A DNA stretch of 64,000 bases from Emticicia sp. C21 (GTDB lineage: Bacteria > Bacteroidota > Bacteroidia > Cytophagales > Spirosomataceae), in contig NZ_QVMT01000001.1 of assembly GCF_003418935.1 (NCBI RefSeq), positions 1,032,063 through 1,096,062 on the forward strand, given 5' to 3'. Positions 8,933-17,646 of this stretch are shown in pieces. Position 1 is the stretch's first letter. Each line of letters starts with the position of its first letter. Below the pieces are notes generated by a model that did no database searches, was not told the origin of the DNA, and was given only the letters and a program-made list of their open reading frames with translations. The position numbers and the translations under genes were made by a program.

Positions 8933-10264
8933 TCACCTTTTCTTCATCTCCTTCAAAGCCAATTTCAATTCCTTAGTCTCAATACCCTGTTTTTTAGCTA
9001 ATTTAATAGCCCCTTTTTCAGCCTTAATAGCTTCTTTTCTTCTTCCTAATTTCGAAAGGAGATTAGCATAAGTATCCAGATTAACAGGAGATTTAAATAA
9101 TTCTATTGAACGTTCCGACCATTTCAAGGCGGTTTCTAATTCGTCTTTACTTTCAATTAACTGAAAATAGCCCCAGGCGTATTCATTCAGATGAAAAGAG
9201 GTCAGTTTTTGGGCCGAGGTCTTGATATCTTCCAAGGCTGAAAGATATTCCATCGTATTTTCTTTGATGCCTTTGGCTTTAGCCGCTTGTATAAATCTTT
9301 CCGTTTTTAGTTGAGATTCCGCTGCCAGTTGCTCGTTAGTTTTTTCCAGCAGTTTGGCTCCCTCTTTCGATGCTATCATTCTGAAATTATTGGCATCACG
9401 GGTGATTTTGGCAAAATCCAGTCTGAACTGCCTCTCTTCGGCCTCAAAACCTGCTTCACTATAGGCCGTCTGCCTTACTGCACTGATTAGTCTTTCAAAT
9501 AATACATTATCCTTGGTTTCAATAGCTTTTTTAAATGTACCCCGCTTGGCTTTTGAAATGCCCTCTAACACAAATTTTTGCTGTTCAGGCGTCATATTCA
9601 TAAAGCGGTCGAGCGAATTTCGTAGAATATCAAATGCTTTCGAGTCAATAGAACCAATATTTTCTGATATAATCATCAATACTTTTTCAGTCTTTTGCGC
9701 TGATTCGGGAATAGCTTTCAGGTATTCTTCTAAAATCCCGTCGTTTTGTTCGCCATTCAGTTTTTTTCTTTCCAGAAATTCGTATAAAAACTTAGCATCT
9801 CTTCGTCCTGACTTGAAATCTTCTTCTAATGCGGCAGTAGATTTATAATGGTTTCCTGCCTGCAAGGCTTTATCTGCTTCTGATAGAAACTTTTTGGCAG
9901 GCATAGAGCCTATGCTCTTATATACCAGTTCACCTTCCTGATTTACAAAGAGATAGGTTGGGAAGCCTGTAATTGCATATTTTTTTTTCAGGTCAATGCC
10001 CTCACCTTGCTCGGCATCTATTTTATAGTTGATAAAAGACGTATTAAATTTTTCACCGACTTCGGTATTGGTAAATACATTTTTATCCATGACTTTGCAT
10101 GGCCCGCACCAGGTAGTATAAATATCTACGAATATCAGTTTATTCTGAGTTCTGGCTTCAGTGAGTATCTGTGCCCATGTACCCTCGGTAAATCTGATGC
10201 CCTTTGTCTCTTTGGCATGAACTGCGGTAGTGAACAAAAACAGGAAGTAGAATATTCTTTTCAT
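8933..10264 (-). CDS. Secreted thioredoxin-fold protein with helical C-terminal region
   Basis: The ATG at 10264 (MKRIFYFLFL) gives 443 residues with a clear signal peptide ending VHA at 17; an extended frame to 10444 would run into the divergent gene and is rejected. Residues about 24-140 form a thioredoxin domain with WCGPC (C53, C56) and the cis-proline segment GFPTYLF. The rest, about 150-443, is helical and charged, ending in TPR-like repeats (YAWGYFQL, LDTYANLLSKLGRRKEAI). Expected role is a periplasmic thiol-disulfide reductase or a chaperone with a partner-binding tail. It is divergent from isochorismate synthase. Confidence 0.88.
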   Translation of the reverse strand: MKRIFYFLFLFTTAVHAKETKGIRFTEGTWAQILTEARTQNKLIFVDIYTTWCGPCKVMDKNVFTNTEVGEKFNTSFINYKIDAEQGEGIDLKKKYAITGFPTYLFVNQEGELVYKSIGSMPAKKFLSEADKALQAGNHYKSTAALEEDFKSGRRDAKFLYEFLERKKLNGEQNDGILEEYLKAIPESAQKTEKVLMIISENIGSIDSKAFDILRNSLDRFMNMTPEQQKFVLEGISKAKRGTFKKAIETKDNVLFERLISAVRQTAYSEAGFEAEERQFRLDFAKITRDANNFRMIASKEGAKLLEKTNEQLAAESQLKTERFIQAAKAKGIKENTMEYLSALEDIKTSAQKLTSFHLNEYAWGYFQLIESKDELETALKWSERSIELFKSPVNLDTYANLLSKLGRRKEAIKAEKGAIKLAKKQGIETKELKLALKEMKKR

Positions 10265-10293
10265 GGATGAAGAGAGTTTTGGCACATTTCTAA

Positions 10294-10301
10294 CAAATTT
10301 A
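10294..10301 (-). promoter_or_regulatory. Candidate -7 element for the thioredoxin-fold gene
   Basis: On the minus strand this reads TAAATTTG, an exact match to the Bacteroidota -7 consensus TAnnTTTG, 29 bases before the ATG at 10264. A T-rich run lies about 20 bases upstream in place of a clear TTTG -33 box. It also supports the shorter start. Confidence 0.45.
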
Positions 10302-10431
10302 TAGCAATAAATCATCAACTTAAAAAATCTGCTTTTTTTTGAGCGGTTTTCCTCCCAAATTTGTTGTACAAATAAAGGGTTTAATAAATACATTATATCT
10401 TCGCTTTTTGTTTGAGATATAGTTAAGTGAT

Positions 10432-11640
10432 ATGACAACAACAAACTTCAAGACAAACACCTATCGACAAACACTCTGGAATGCAGCGATTGAATCAGGT
10501 TTCCCAACGGTCATGTGGCGTTTGCCTAAACAAAACGAAAAACATTTCTTAACTTCTTTCCTTAAAAATCCCGAACAGCTTAAGATTGAATTTGAAGATT
10601 TAGGCCCTGGTTTTGCATTTTCTCCTTTTATTAATCCTGACGGGAACGATACCTACTTTCTGAAAGCAGATTTACACTATATTTTTTCTGATGTTCTGAG
10701 TGAAAACGAAACATTTGAGGAAGTAATTGCACCCTCGTCTATTGACCCCAATTTTATTGAGTTGCTGAATGCTAAGGCAAAGACAAAACCATTTTTTCAT
10801 ACACAAAAAGGAGATATTGAGAGTGCCACTGCCAAAGAAGATTTTATTGAGGAAGTAGAGACCGCTATCAAGGACATTGAGGATGGAAAATTCAAGAAAG
10901 TAGTACTATCAAGAACCAAAACTATTGCCATACCTAACGATTTCGAGATAGTTGGCGTCTTCGATAAATTATGCAGAGCTTATCCTAATGCTTTTGTGTC
11001 GGCAGTATCGATTCCGGAATTAGGAATGGTCTGGATGGGGGCTTCTCCTGAAACATTGGTGAGTCAGGATGCGCAGGGGTTATTCCGTACGATGGCGTTG
11101 GCAGGCACGCAATCTGCTTTTGATGCAGAAGGGAATCTTATCAAACCATCAGAGGCATTATGGCGACAAAAAGAGATTGAAGAACATGCGTTGGTGAGCC
11201 GATATATTGTGAGTTGTCTGAAAAAAATACGGGTACGTGAATTTGAAGAAGAGGGGCCGAAAACCGTAATAGCAGGTAATCTGATGCATCTGCGTATGGA
11301 TTTTATCGTAGATACGGTTGAAATCAATTTTCCTGAAATGGCTACGGTGATGCTGGATTTATTGCACCCTACCTCAGCCGTTTGCGGAATGCCTAAAGAA
11401 CCTGCTAGGCAGTTTATTCTGGCCAACGAAAAATATGACCGTGAGTTTTATAGTGGTTTCCTTGGCCCTGTAAATATCCAGCAGGAATCCCATATTTTCG
11501 TCAATCTCCGCACCATGAAGTTGCAGAATGGCGTAGCCACGCTTTATGCAGGTTGTGGTATCACAGCCGATTCAAACGCAGAAAAAGAATGGATTGAAAC
11601 AGAAATGAAATTACAGACGTTGGGGAAATTTTTGGTTTGA
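10432..11640 (+). CDS. menF: Isochorismate synthase
   Basis: Converts chorismate to isochorismate, the first step to menaquinone (MenF) or catechol siderophores (EntC/DhbC). The 402 residues carry the chorismate-binding domain from about 125 on: FKKVVLSRTK, GASPETLV, RTMALAGT, the helix with KEIEEHALV, GNLMHLRMDF, LHPTSAVCGMPKEPA and REFYSGFLGP, which are the conserved catalytic and Mg-binding segments of the family. No other menaquinone or siderophore gene is adjacent, but a menC-like gene occurs at 56460, so the menaquinone route is the more likely one. It is followed by a palindromic repeat element and a terminator hairpin. Confidence 0.92.
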   Translation: MTTTNFKTNTYRQTLWNAAIESGFPTVMWRLPKQNEKHFLTSFLKNPEQLKIEFEDLGPGFAFSPFINPDGNDTYFLKADLHYIFSDVLSENETFEEVIAPSSIDPNFIELLNAKAKTKPFFHTQKGDIESATAKEDFIEEVETAIKDIEDGKFKKVVLSRTKTIAIPNDFEIVGVFDKLCRAYPNAFVSAVSIPELGMVWMGASPETLVSQDAQGLFRTMALAGTQSAFDAEGNLIKPSEALWRQKEIEEHALVSRYIVSCLKKIRVREFEEEGPKTVIAGNLMHLRMDFIVDTVEINFPEMATVMLDLLHPTSAVCGMPKEPARQFILANEKYDREFYSGFLGPVNIQQESHIFVNLRTMKLQNGVATLYAGCGITADSNAEKEWIETEMKLQTLGKFLV

Positions 11641-11643
11641 TTA

Positions 11644-11773
11644 GTAGAGACGTATTGCAATACGTCTCCAGAGGTCTATCTTAACCAATAAATTTTAATT
11701 GAGGAGATTTTACAGCCTATAGACAGATTTTACCAATTTATAGGCCTTGAGACGTAATGCATTACGTCTCTAC
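11644..11773. repeat. MITE-like element with self-palindromic arms, copy 1
   Basis: Each end is itself a perfect 22-base palindrome: GAGACGTATTG plus its complement at 11647-11668, and GAGACGTAATG plus its complement at 11749-11770. With outer GTA/TAC the two ends are also inverted copies of each other, differing at only two compensating bases. The AT-rich core between them is about 80 bases. A related element lies at 44620-44768 in the opposite orientation. It sits between the 3' ends of convergent genes. Confidence 0.8.
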
Positions 11774-11775
11774 GA

Positions 11776-11819
11776 ATAAAAAGCAAGGGAGCAATGAAAT
11801 CTAATTTCATTGCTCCCTT
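11776..11819 (-). terminator. Strong hairpin terminator of the coiled-coil gene
   Basis: AAGGGAGCAATGAAAT (11785-11800) pairs perfectly with its complement at 11804-11819 around a three-base loop. On the minus strand it is followed by a run of five T (11778-11782), so it ends transcripts of the gene at 11839-12897 and may also stop menF transcripts from the other side. Confidence 0.8.
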
Positions 11820-11838
11820 TACTATTAAAATGCCGTAA

Positions 11839-12897
11839 TTATTTCTTACCAAACAAGCGGCTCCAGAAACCTTTGGCTTTTTCTGTTACTTTCTCGGCAG
11901 CTTCTGCTGCTTCATTAGCCATTTCCTGCGCTTTTACTTTAGCTGTTTCTAATGCTTCGGCTGCATCTTCTTTAATATCTTCCAGTTTTTCTGCTGCCTG
12001 ATTTTTCAGCTCGTTAATTTTCTCTTCGTTGGCGTACTTGGCTTTCAGTTCTTCAAATTTTTCTGAGGCTTCTGCTGCTACTTCCTGTACTTTTGCCTTA
12101 GCTGTTGAGGCAGCATCTTTTAAATCCTCTTTCAAATCTTCAAATTTATCAGCCGCATCAGATGCTACTTCCTGTGCTTTGTTTTTTGCTGATGAAGCGG
12201 CTCCTTTCACATCATCTTTGAAGTCTTCAAATTTATCAGCAATGCCTGAGGCTTCTTCCTCAACCTTTGCTTTGGCAGTATCAACTTTTTCCTGGGCAGT
12301 TGTTTTTACCTCTTCTACTTTCTCTTCGGCAACGGCGACTTTTTCTGCCACTTCTGTTTTCGTTTCTTCCACTTTAATAGCAGCTTCTTCTTTTAGCGCT
12401 GCTGCCTTTTCTTGCGCAATGCTTTTCACTTCTTCAACTTTCTCTTCTGCCAATGCTACTTTCTCTTCTGCTTTTGCTTTTACTTCTTCTACTTTGACAG
12501 ATGCCTCTTCTTTTAATTCTGCCACTTTTTCTTTGGCGGCTTCTTTCACCTCTTCTGCTTTTTCTCCGCCAACTGCAGCTTTTTCCTTAGCTTCTTCTTT
12601 GATTTCTTCTACTTTGGCAGCAGTTTTCTCTTTGGCTTCTGTTACTGCCTCTGTAGCCTCAGCTTTGATTTCTTCAACCTTCGCTGCGGCTTCCTCTTTT
12701 GCTCCCTCTACTTTCTCCTCTGCCACGGCTTTGGCTTCTTCAACGGCTACGGTTGCTTCTTCTTTTACCTCAGCAGCTTTTTCTTTGCCTGCTTCAATGG
12801 TTTCTTCAACAGCAGCTTTCGCCTCTGCTACTGCATCAGTTGGAGTACTTGTTTCTTCTACTTTATCGGTGGTTTCGGATTTCTTGTTAGTTGCCAT
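11839..12897 (-). CDS. Lys/Glu/Ala-rich repetitive coiled-coil (LEA-like) protein
   Basis: A 352-residue low-complexity protein starting at the ATG at 12897 (MATNKKSE); the extension to 12987 is rejected as untypical. Almost the whole length is amphipathic helix built from short repeats of the type VEEVKxxAxEKVAxxKEE, an 11-residue-like periodicity known from LEA/apolipophorin-type proteins. A second repeat type, KFEDLKEDLKDAASTAKxK, occupies about 215-300. There is no signal peptide or membrane segment. The end, KGFWSRLFGKK, is a short basic aromatic tail. Probable roles are desiccation or membrane stress protection, or nucleoid association; neither can be shown. The repeat structure also creates long antisense open frames, which I do not regard as genes. 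Confidence 0.8.
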   Translation of the reverse strand: MATNKKSETTDKVEETSTPTDAVAEAKAAVEETIEAGKEKAAEVKEEATVAVEEAKAVAEEKVEGAKEEAAAKVEEIKAEATEAVTEAKEKTAAKVEEIKEEAKEKAAVGGEKAEEVKEAAKEKVAELKEEASVKVEEVKAKAEEKVALAEEKVEEVKSIAQEKAAALKEEAAIKVEETKTEVAEKVAVAEEKVEEVKTTAQEKVDTAKAKVEEEASGIADKFEDFKDDVKGAASSAKNKAQEVASDAADKFEDLKEDLKDAASTAKAKVQEVAAEASEKFEELKAKYANEEKINELKNQAAEKLEDIKEDAAEALETAKVKAQEMANEAAEAAEKVTEKAKGFWSRLFGKK

Positions 12898-13040
12898 TTT
12901 TGTTTCAGAGTTTGAGTTAGTAAATGAGATAAAAGTGTCTGTGAAATTTTTACACAAATAAAACCAAAGCAATTGATTTTTAAGCAATTAGCCTGTTTTT
13001 TTATTATTAAAATTATATACGTAGGTGTTGTATAAACTTT

Positions 13041-13134
13041 ACCACGGAGTGAAACTGAGTTTTGCACAGAGCTTCACCGAGTTTTTAATTAAATAATTAA
13101 TCACTAATTCACTCAATCGCTCATTCACTCAATT
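13041..13134. repeat. Degenerate hairpin plus TCACT-rich repeat tract
   Basis: A weak hairpin built from ACCACGGAGTGAAACTGAG and GCTTCACCGAG (13041-13083) is followed by a tract of AATCACT/ATTCACT units at 13098-13134. The same units recur near 31311-31466 and 35718-35876. It lies just past the stop of the lipoprotein gene ending at 13133. Confidence 0.55.
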
Positions 13135-13825
13135 ACTTAAAACTGATAATAAAATGGGAAACAAAAGGATTAAGCATTTGTGCATTCGGGTCTTTTGATT
13201 CAAAAGATTTATCGCCCATTACCTTTTCTGCAATGCTGTTCAAAGCCTGGTTTTCGTAGTCATAGGCCAATATGATTGACAAATAACTGGTGCTATCGCT
13301 GTTCATCAGTTTACCGCCATTCCAATCTACAACCGAGCCGCCATAGTCCCAACCAAAGCCTGAAAAATTGAATGGTTTTCCGTTTATCAGCTCCAGTTCG
13401 GTTAGTTTAGTACCTACTTTTACCCCATTGGTTACATACCATTTTACCTGACTTTCTTTCCCCGGCTCTATAAAACCTACCTCTACATAGTCCGGATTTT
13501 TAAAGTTAAGTGTATCTTTCCAAACGATATGGGCTTCGTTGGGCGTGCCTTTATAAATGATTGTTCCTATGGAAAACATGCCCTCTGCTCCATAAATGGT
13601 GTCATGTGCACTTACATTTGCTTCGCCTAGTTTATCTATCAATTCCTGTTCGCTACTTCTACTCGTGATAATGCCGGCCCTTTCACCTGGAATACATTCC
13701 CAATCATTTACCACAGCCGCGCCACTATCAGCCAAAGCAGTTGAGTCTGCCTTTTGTTCGTTGGTATTTGAAGTACAGGCATTCAGTAATACAACCAATA
13801 AACTTTCCAATAATAACACTCTCAT
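13133..13825 (-). CDS. Hypothetical lipoprotein
   Basis: I do not recognise a named family. It has 230 residues with a short lipoprotein signal and lipobox LLNAC (C17), followed by a Ser/Thr/Ala-rich linker. The body is beta-rich, with several Gly/Trp/Asp motifs (GFGWDYGGSVVDWNGG), and contains only one further cysteine. It starts two bases after the stop of the DUF5916 gene, so the two are cotranscribed and it may be a small surface or periplasmic partner of that protein (inference). Confidence 0.75.
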   Translation of the reverse strand: MRVLLLESLLVVLLNACTSNTNEQKADSTALADSGAAVVNDWECIPGERAGIITSRSSEQELIDKLGEANVSAHDTIYGAEGMFSIGTIIYKGTPNEAHIVWKDTLNFKNPDYVEVGFIEPGKESQVKWYVTNGVKVGTKLTELELINGKPFNFSGFGWDYGGSVVDWNGGKLMNSDSTSYLSIILAYDYENQALNSIAEKVMGDKSFESKDPNAQMLNPFVSHFIISFK

Positions 13826-13827
13826 TT

Positions 13828-16035
13828 TTAAAATTGTTTAAGGTAACTGATTTTAGCAATCACATGGTCTTCCATCTGTTTTGGTTTTTGTAGCAGATTG
13901 TCAAATTCTCTATGGTTATACACCACATAGATATATGACAATGGCTGATACTCCCATGATAAACGAATATTATAATTCTGCGAAAGGTTCTCAGCGTTTT
14001 TCTGATAGAACCCTATCAACTGTACGCGTGGGTTTAAAGCAAAACGCCCTTCTATACTATATAGGTCTACTTTGGTAGTAGCATTCTCTACACCAACTTC
14101 TTTAAAATGATTCCGGTTATATCTTGCCAGAATTGAAATATGCGGAATCGGTGCTATTTGTAAACGAATATCATGCGAGTTCAATCGGCCGTCAAAATAA
14201 GTCCCCCATTCAAACGAAGTATTCAGACTAAGGGCTGCCGCCGGATTGGTACTGGCATAAATCTGGTGTCTTACATAGTTGTAATCACCTGTGCCAATAG
14301 TTACACCCAAAGGTATAAAAGCCTCTGTCAGCCTTTGAAAAGTAGGATTAATGAGATAACCAAAGAAGCCCCCACGCTGGAAATTCAACCAGATAGGGTT
14401 AATATTTAACTGTCTTTCAATCAGTTTTCCGGTAGATGCCTGATGATAAAACTCTGTCATAATACCGGGCTCAAAGGCACGGATAAACTTCTTGAACGGA
14501 ATCCATTTCCCCCGGTTGAAGAAGAATACACCAGGTGTTGTCCCGATGACATCGCTTCTGGAAACAAAACCCATTTCAGGGTTAAAATCTTTCGTAACTA
14601 TGGACTGTGTCCACCAGAATTTAAATTGATTGGTCGAATAATAATACTGCGCAAACCCTGAAAATCCCTGTTTACCACCATTAGTTGAGGTAGAATATAC
14701 GGCCATCGTATTCAATGAGTGTGACTCACTCAGGCGGAAGAAGCCGTCTATAGTACCTGTCATATTACTTCCATCCGGACGGTTTTTCACCGTTACCAGG
14801 CCACCTATACGGCTTTGCTTACCAAAGTTTTCAGAATATCGTCCAACAAAGAAATTAGTGCCCGGACTATCCCCTACTTCACGCTGACGCATGGCAATTG
14901 CTCCATAGTTTCTTTTTAATGAACGATACACAAATCTGGCACCCACATCAATCGGAATCGGATTACCATTATCATCTAAACCTATTCTTCGACTGAAAAA
15001 GGGTTGCACACGCATGTTTCCACCAGAAAGGTCTTCGTTTGGACCCACGCCTACACCAAATAGCGAAGCATTCTCTAAGAAAAACTGTCTTCTTTCAGGG
15101 AAAAACACCGAGAAACGGGTAACATTATTTACCTGACGGTCGGCATCTGCCTGTGCAAAATCCGTATTGGCTGTTACATCTAAAATCGCATTCGGATTAA
15201 TGGCCCATTTGATTTCTCCTCCAACCTTATACGTATTCTCGTTGGGTTTATTATCAAAATTCTTGTAACGGTCGAGTGAGGTCAGGAAATACGGCTGGAT
15301 ACGTAAGTTGGTCGATGGCGGTGGAGGTTGCAGGTTGCTTAATACCCCTGCGTAATCCATACGGGTATTGGTAAACGAACGGGGAAAAGGCGAAAAAGCC
15401 GTTTGCTCGTTTGTCAGGCGCCTGTTACGGAATACATTGAAACCCCAGTTCTGTGTCAGGGAATCTGTTTTCGGATAGCGCAGCGTTTTCCAGGGTACAG
15501 CCATTTCAGCTACCCAACCTGAATCTGTGCGGGAGGTGCGCACGCGCCAGAGTCCATCCCAGTCAATATCATAATAAATATCATCGAACGACAGAAAGTC
15601 TCTTTGTACGCCATACGGATTGGTCACCAGTGCCATAGCGTTACGCTTATCATTGAAACCGTCAAACGAGAGTGCCACTAAATCGTGCTGTCTGAAACTG
15701 AAATCACGTTTGAAATCGGTGGCACGAATGGCTTTTTTACCCAGCGAGTCTCGAGCAAAAATACCTACATACAAGTAGTTTTTGTTGTAGAGAACCCTCA
15801 CTTCTGTTCTATGACTGGGTTGTTTCCCTTGGTAAGGCTCAATTTGTGTGAAATCAGATGTGGGTTTCGCCAACTTCCATTCAGGATCATTCATTACGCC
15901 GTCAATGCGTAACGTTGTACTGATTTGTATGGCTTCAATCTTTTTTTTAATCGAGTCGGGCTTGAAAATTTCAGCGTCTTGCGCAAAAGAAAAAGAAGTA
16001 ATAAAAAATAATAAATTAGGTAGTTTTTTAATCAT
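13828..16035 (-). CDS. DUF5916 family outer-membrane protein with CBM9-like N-terminal domain
   Basis: A 735-residue exported protein. A signal peptide covers about 1-18 (ending SFA). Residues about 35-220 match the carbohydrate-binding family 9-like domain, including LRIDGVMNDPEW and LYVGIFARDS. The remaining residues form the DUF5916 part, rich in alternating aromatic strands (FRRNYG, FWWTQSIV, FQRGGFFGYLINP) and ending in a hydrophobic strand, which suggests a beta-barrel in the outer membrane. The family is common in Bacteroidota and often lies near peptidases or sugar-degradation genes; its molecular function is not established. It is followed after two bases by a lipoprotein gene. Confidence 0.88.
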   Translation of the reverse strand: MIKKLPNLLFFITSFSFAQDAEIFKPDSIKKKIEAIQISTTLRIDGVMNDPEWKLAKPTSDFTQIEPYQGKQPSHRTEVRVLYNKNYLYVGIFARDSLGKKAIRATDFKRDFSFRQHDLVALSFDGFNDKRNAMALVTNPYGVQRDFLSFDDIYYDIDWDGLWRVRTSRTDSGWVAEMAVPWKTLRYPKTDSLTQNWGFNVFRNRRLTNEQTAFSPFPRSFTNTRMDYAGVLSNLQPPPPSTNLRIQPYFLTSLDRYKNFDNKPNENTYKVGGEIKWAINPNAILDVTANTDFAQADADRQVNNVTRFSVFFPERRQFFLENASLFGVGVGPNEDLSGGNMRVQPFFSRRIGLDDNGNPIPIDVGARFVYRSLKRNYGAIAMRQREVGDSPGTNFFVGRYSENFGKQSRIGGLVTVKNRPDGSNMTGTIDGFFRLSESHSLNTMAVYSTSTNGGKQGFSGFAQYYYSTNQFKFWWTQSIVTKDFNPEMGFVSRSDVIGTTPGVFFFNRGKWIPFKKFIRAFEPGIMTEFYHQASTGKLIERQLNINPIWLNFQRGGFFGYLINPTFQRLTEAFIPLGVTIGTGDYNYVRHQIYASTNPAAALSLNTSFEWGTYFDGRLNSHDIRLQIAPIPHISILARYNRNHFKEVGVENATTKVDLYSIEGRFALNPRVQLIGFYQKNAENLSQNYNIRLSWEYQPLSYIYVVYNHREFDNLLQKPKQMEDHVIAKISYLKQF

Positions 16036-16198
16036 ACGATATGTAGCTTTTCACTTCTACAAAAATAGCAAAAAGTAGCGTTTTATACTATTTTGAGCTA
16101 TAAATTGAGAAATAAATCTGTGATTAGACTAGCTTTACAGTAAAAATCGCTTTGGTGCAAAATCTTATTTATTTTTTAGAGAATCCCGGCCTATTCCT

Positions 16199-16206
16199 TA
16201 GCTTTG
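16199..16206 (+). promoter_or_regulatory. Candidate -7 element for the esterase gene
   Basis: TAGCTTTG matches TAnnTTTG exactly. A TTTT run stands about 21 bases upstream. It lies about 60 bases before the esterase start. Confidence 0.4.
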
Positions 16207-16264
16207 CTTTCAGACTTCAGGTCTTAACTTAATCAATTTGCCTTACCATTACTATTTCAACTCT

Positions 16265-17149
16265 ATGATGTCGCAAAAATTCCGTTTACTCGTTTTTTCT
16301 TTTCTTAGTCTTTCTTACTTTTATGCTCAGGCTTCAACTGTTGATAGCCTTGATGTACCCAGTGCAGTCATGAATAAAGCCTATAAAGCTGCCGTAGTAC
16401 TTCCAGCTTCTTATGCCAATAACAAAGCTTCTTATCCGGTTTTATATCTATTACACGGTGGTTCAGGTCATTTTAATGATTGGCTCAATAAAACACCGGA
16501 TAAAATGCTGGTTAAAAATCTGGCTGATCAGTTTAATATCATCATCGTGATGCCGGAAGGTGAAACTTTTGGCTGGTATCTGGATAGCCCCGCTGACCCA
16601 ACCAATAAGTTTGAAACTTATATCACGAAAGAGGTAATCCAGAAAATAGATAATACTTATCGGACTGTTAAAAGTAACAAAGGAAGAGTGATTACCGGCC
16701 TTTCAATGGGTGGACACGGCGCTATGTATCTTTCAACCAGACATCCTGATTTGTTTTGTGCAGCAGGTACGATGAGTGGGGCAATGGATATGAATTATAC
16801 CAGATTCAGAATAAATGAAGATTTTGCCAAATCATTAAAAGACCGTTTCCAGAAATTATTAGGAACATCAGATACTTCTAATGATGTATATATCAAAAAC
16901 TCTATCATCAATATGGTAGACGCCATTAAAAAGAATGGTATGCCTGTAATTATTGATTGCGGCGTAGATGATTTTCTAATTGAAGCTAACCGTGAATTAC
17001 ACCACCGATTGGTATTTAACAATGTACCTCATGATTATACCGAAAGACCGGGCGCCCATACCTGGGAATATTGGGAAAATTCTTTGCCTTATCACCTGTT
17101 GTTTTTCAGCAAGGTTCTGAAAGCGAATGGGGTTGCTGTGGACAAATGA
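16265..17149 (+). CDS. Secreted alpha/beta-hydrolase esterase (esterase D / feruloyl-esterase-like)
   Basis: Starts at ATG 16265 or 16268 (two adjacent Met codons); the upstream TTG at 16238 is less likely. About 294 residues, with a signal peptide ending near YAQA. The fold is an alpha/beta hydrolase of the putative esterase family (PF00756-like): an oxyanion segment LLHGGSGHFNDW, nucleophile elbow GLSMGGHGAM, acidic residue in DCGVDDF and histidine in RPGAHTWEYW. Such enzymes hydrolyse esters of acylated sugars, S-formylglutathione or hydroxycinnamates, and a periplasmic carbohydrate esterase is plausible here. It is followed by a 20-base palindrome and then panD. Confidence 0.88.
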   Translation: MMSQKFRLLVFSFLSLSYFYAQASTVDSLDVPSAVMNKAYKAAVVLPASYANNKASYPVLYLLHGGSGHFNDWLNKTPDKMLVKNLADQFNIIIVMPEGETFGWYLDSPADPTNKFETYITKEVIQKIDNTYRTVKSNKGRVITGLSMGGHGAMYLSTRHPDLFCAAGTMSGAMDMNYTRFRINEDFAKSLKDRFQKLLGTSDTSNDVYIKNSIINMVDAIKKNGMPVIIDCGVDDFLIEANRELHHRLVFNNVPHDYTERPGAHTWEYWENSLPYHLLFFSKVLKANGVAVDK

Positions 17150-17159
17150 TTTTTTGTAG

Positions 17160-17179
17160 GGGTTCAAAATTTTGAACCC
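17160..17179. repeat. Perfect palindrome GGGTTCAAAA, copy 1
   Basis: GGGTTCAAAA followed by its reverse complement, eleven bases after the esterase stop. The same core, with longer flanks, recurs at 22886-22913. It probably acts as an RNA hairpin at the 3' end of the transcript. Confidence 0.7.
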
Positions 17180-17239
17180 AGAATGGAATTCACCTACACT
17201 GCATACTAATATTAAGGAATTTTATTCGACACCGGAATG

Positions 17240-17268
17240 TTTGTTTACTAAGCATTTTTATAATTTTG
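17240..17268 (+). promoter_or_regulatory. Candidate promoter of panD (TTTG-N17-TAATTTTG)
   Basis: TTTG at 17240-17243 and TAATTTTG at 17261-17268 match the Bacteroidota -33/-7 consensus with 17 bases between. The -7 element ends 27 bases before the panD ATG. Confidence 0.5.
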
Positions 17269-17295
17269 CACCACTATCAAAAAAAGGAAGGTATT

Positions 17296-17646
17296 ATGCT
17301 TGTCAATATTTTTAAGTCGAAAATTCATAGAGTGAAAGTTACTCAGGCAGAGTTGAATTATGTGGGAAGTATTACGATTGATGAAGATTTGCTCGATGCC
17401 GCGGGTATTATGGAAAACGAAAGAGTACAGGTAGTGAATAATAATAATGGTGAGCGTCTGGAGACATACGCCATCAAAGGCAAGCGAGGTTCGGGAATTA
17501 TCTGCCTGAATGGTGCAGCAGCCCGCAAGGCAGAGGTCGGTGATATTGTGATTATCATTTCGTATGCATGGATGACCCAGGAAGAAGCCAAAACGCATAA
17601 ACCCCTTGTCGTATTTCCGGATGAGAATAACCGTGTAGTGAAATGA
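17296..17646 (+). CDS. panD: Aspartate 1-decarboxylase
   Basis: Makes beta-alanine from aspartate for pantothenate and coenzyme A synthesis. The 116-residue proenzyme starts at ATG 17296, preceded by GGAAGG, one of few purine-rich ribosome-binding sequences here. The self-cleavage site is G24-S25 in NYVGSITID, which yields the pyruvoyl group from S25; K9 and the RVQVVN and NGAAAR segments (active-site Asn and Gly-Ala) are also present. The length is normal for PanD. Its stop overlaps the next start by four bases (ATGA), so panD and the flippase-like gene are translationally coupled. panB and panC are not nearby. Confidence 0.95.
   Translation: MLVNIFKSKIHRVKVTQAELNYVGSITIDEDLLDAAGIMENERVQVVNNNNGERLETYAIKGKRGSGIICLNGAAARKAEVGDIVIIISYAWMTQEEAKTHKPLVVFPDENNRVVK

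Noticed and set aside
10265-10444. Extended N-terminus of the thioredoxin-fold protein
   Set aside because: It would overlap the divergent gene start and precede an internal, clear signal peptide.
11839-12897. Repeated units suggesting a CRISPR array
   Set aside because: The repeats are degenerate, translated in frame and lack unique spacers of constant length.
12029-12961. Long antisense open frame rich in Ser and Ala opposite the coiled-coil gene
   Set aside because: It is a mirror of the repeat-rich sense gene; Glu/Lys codons give Ser/Phe antisense, and it has no signal, start context or family.
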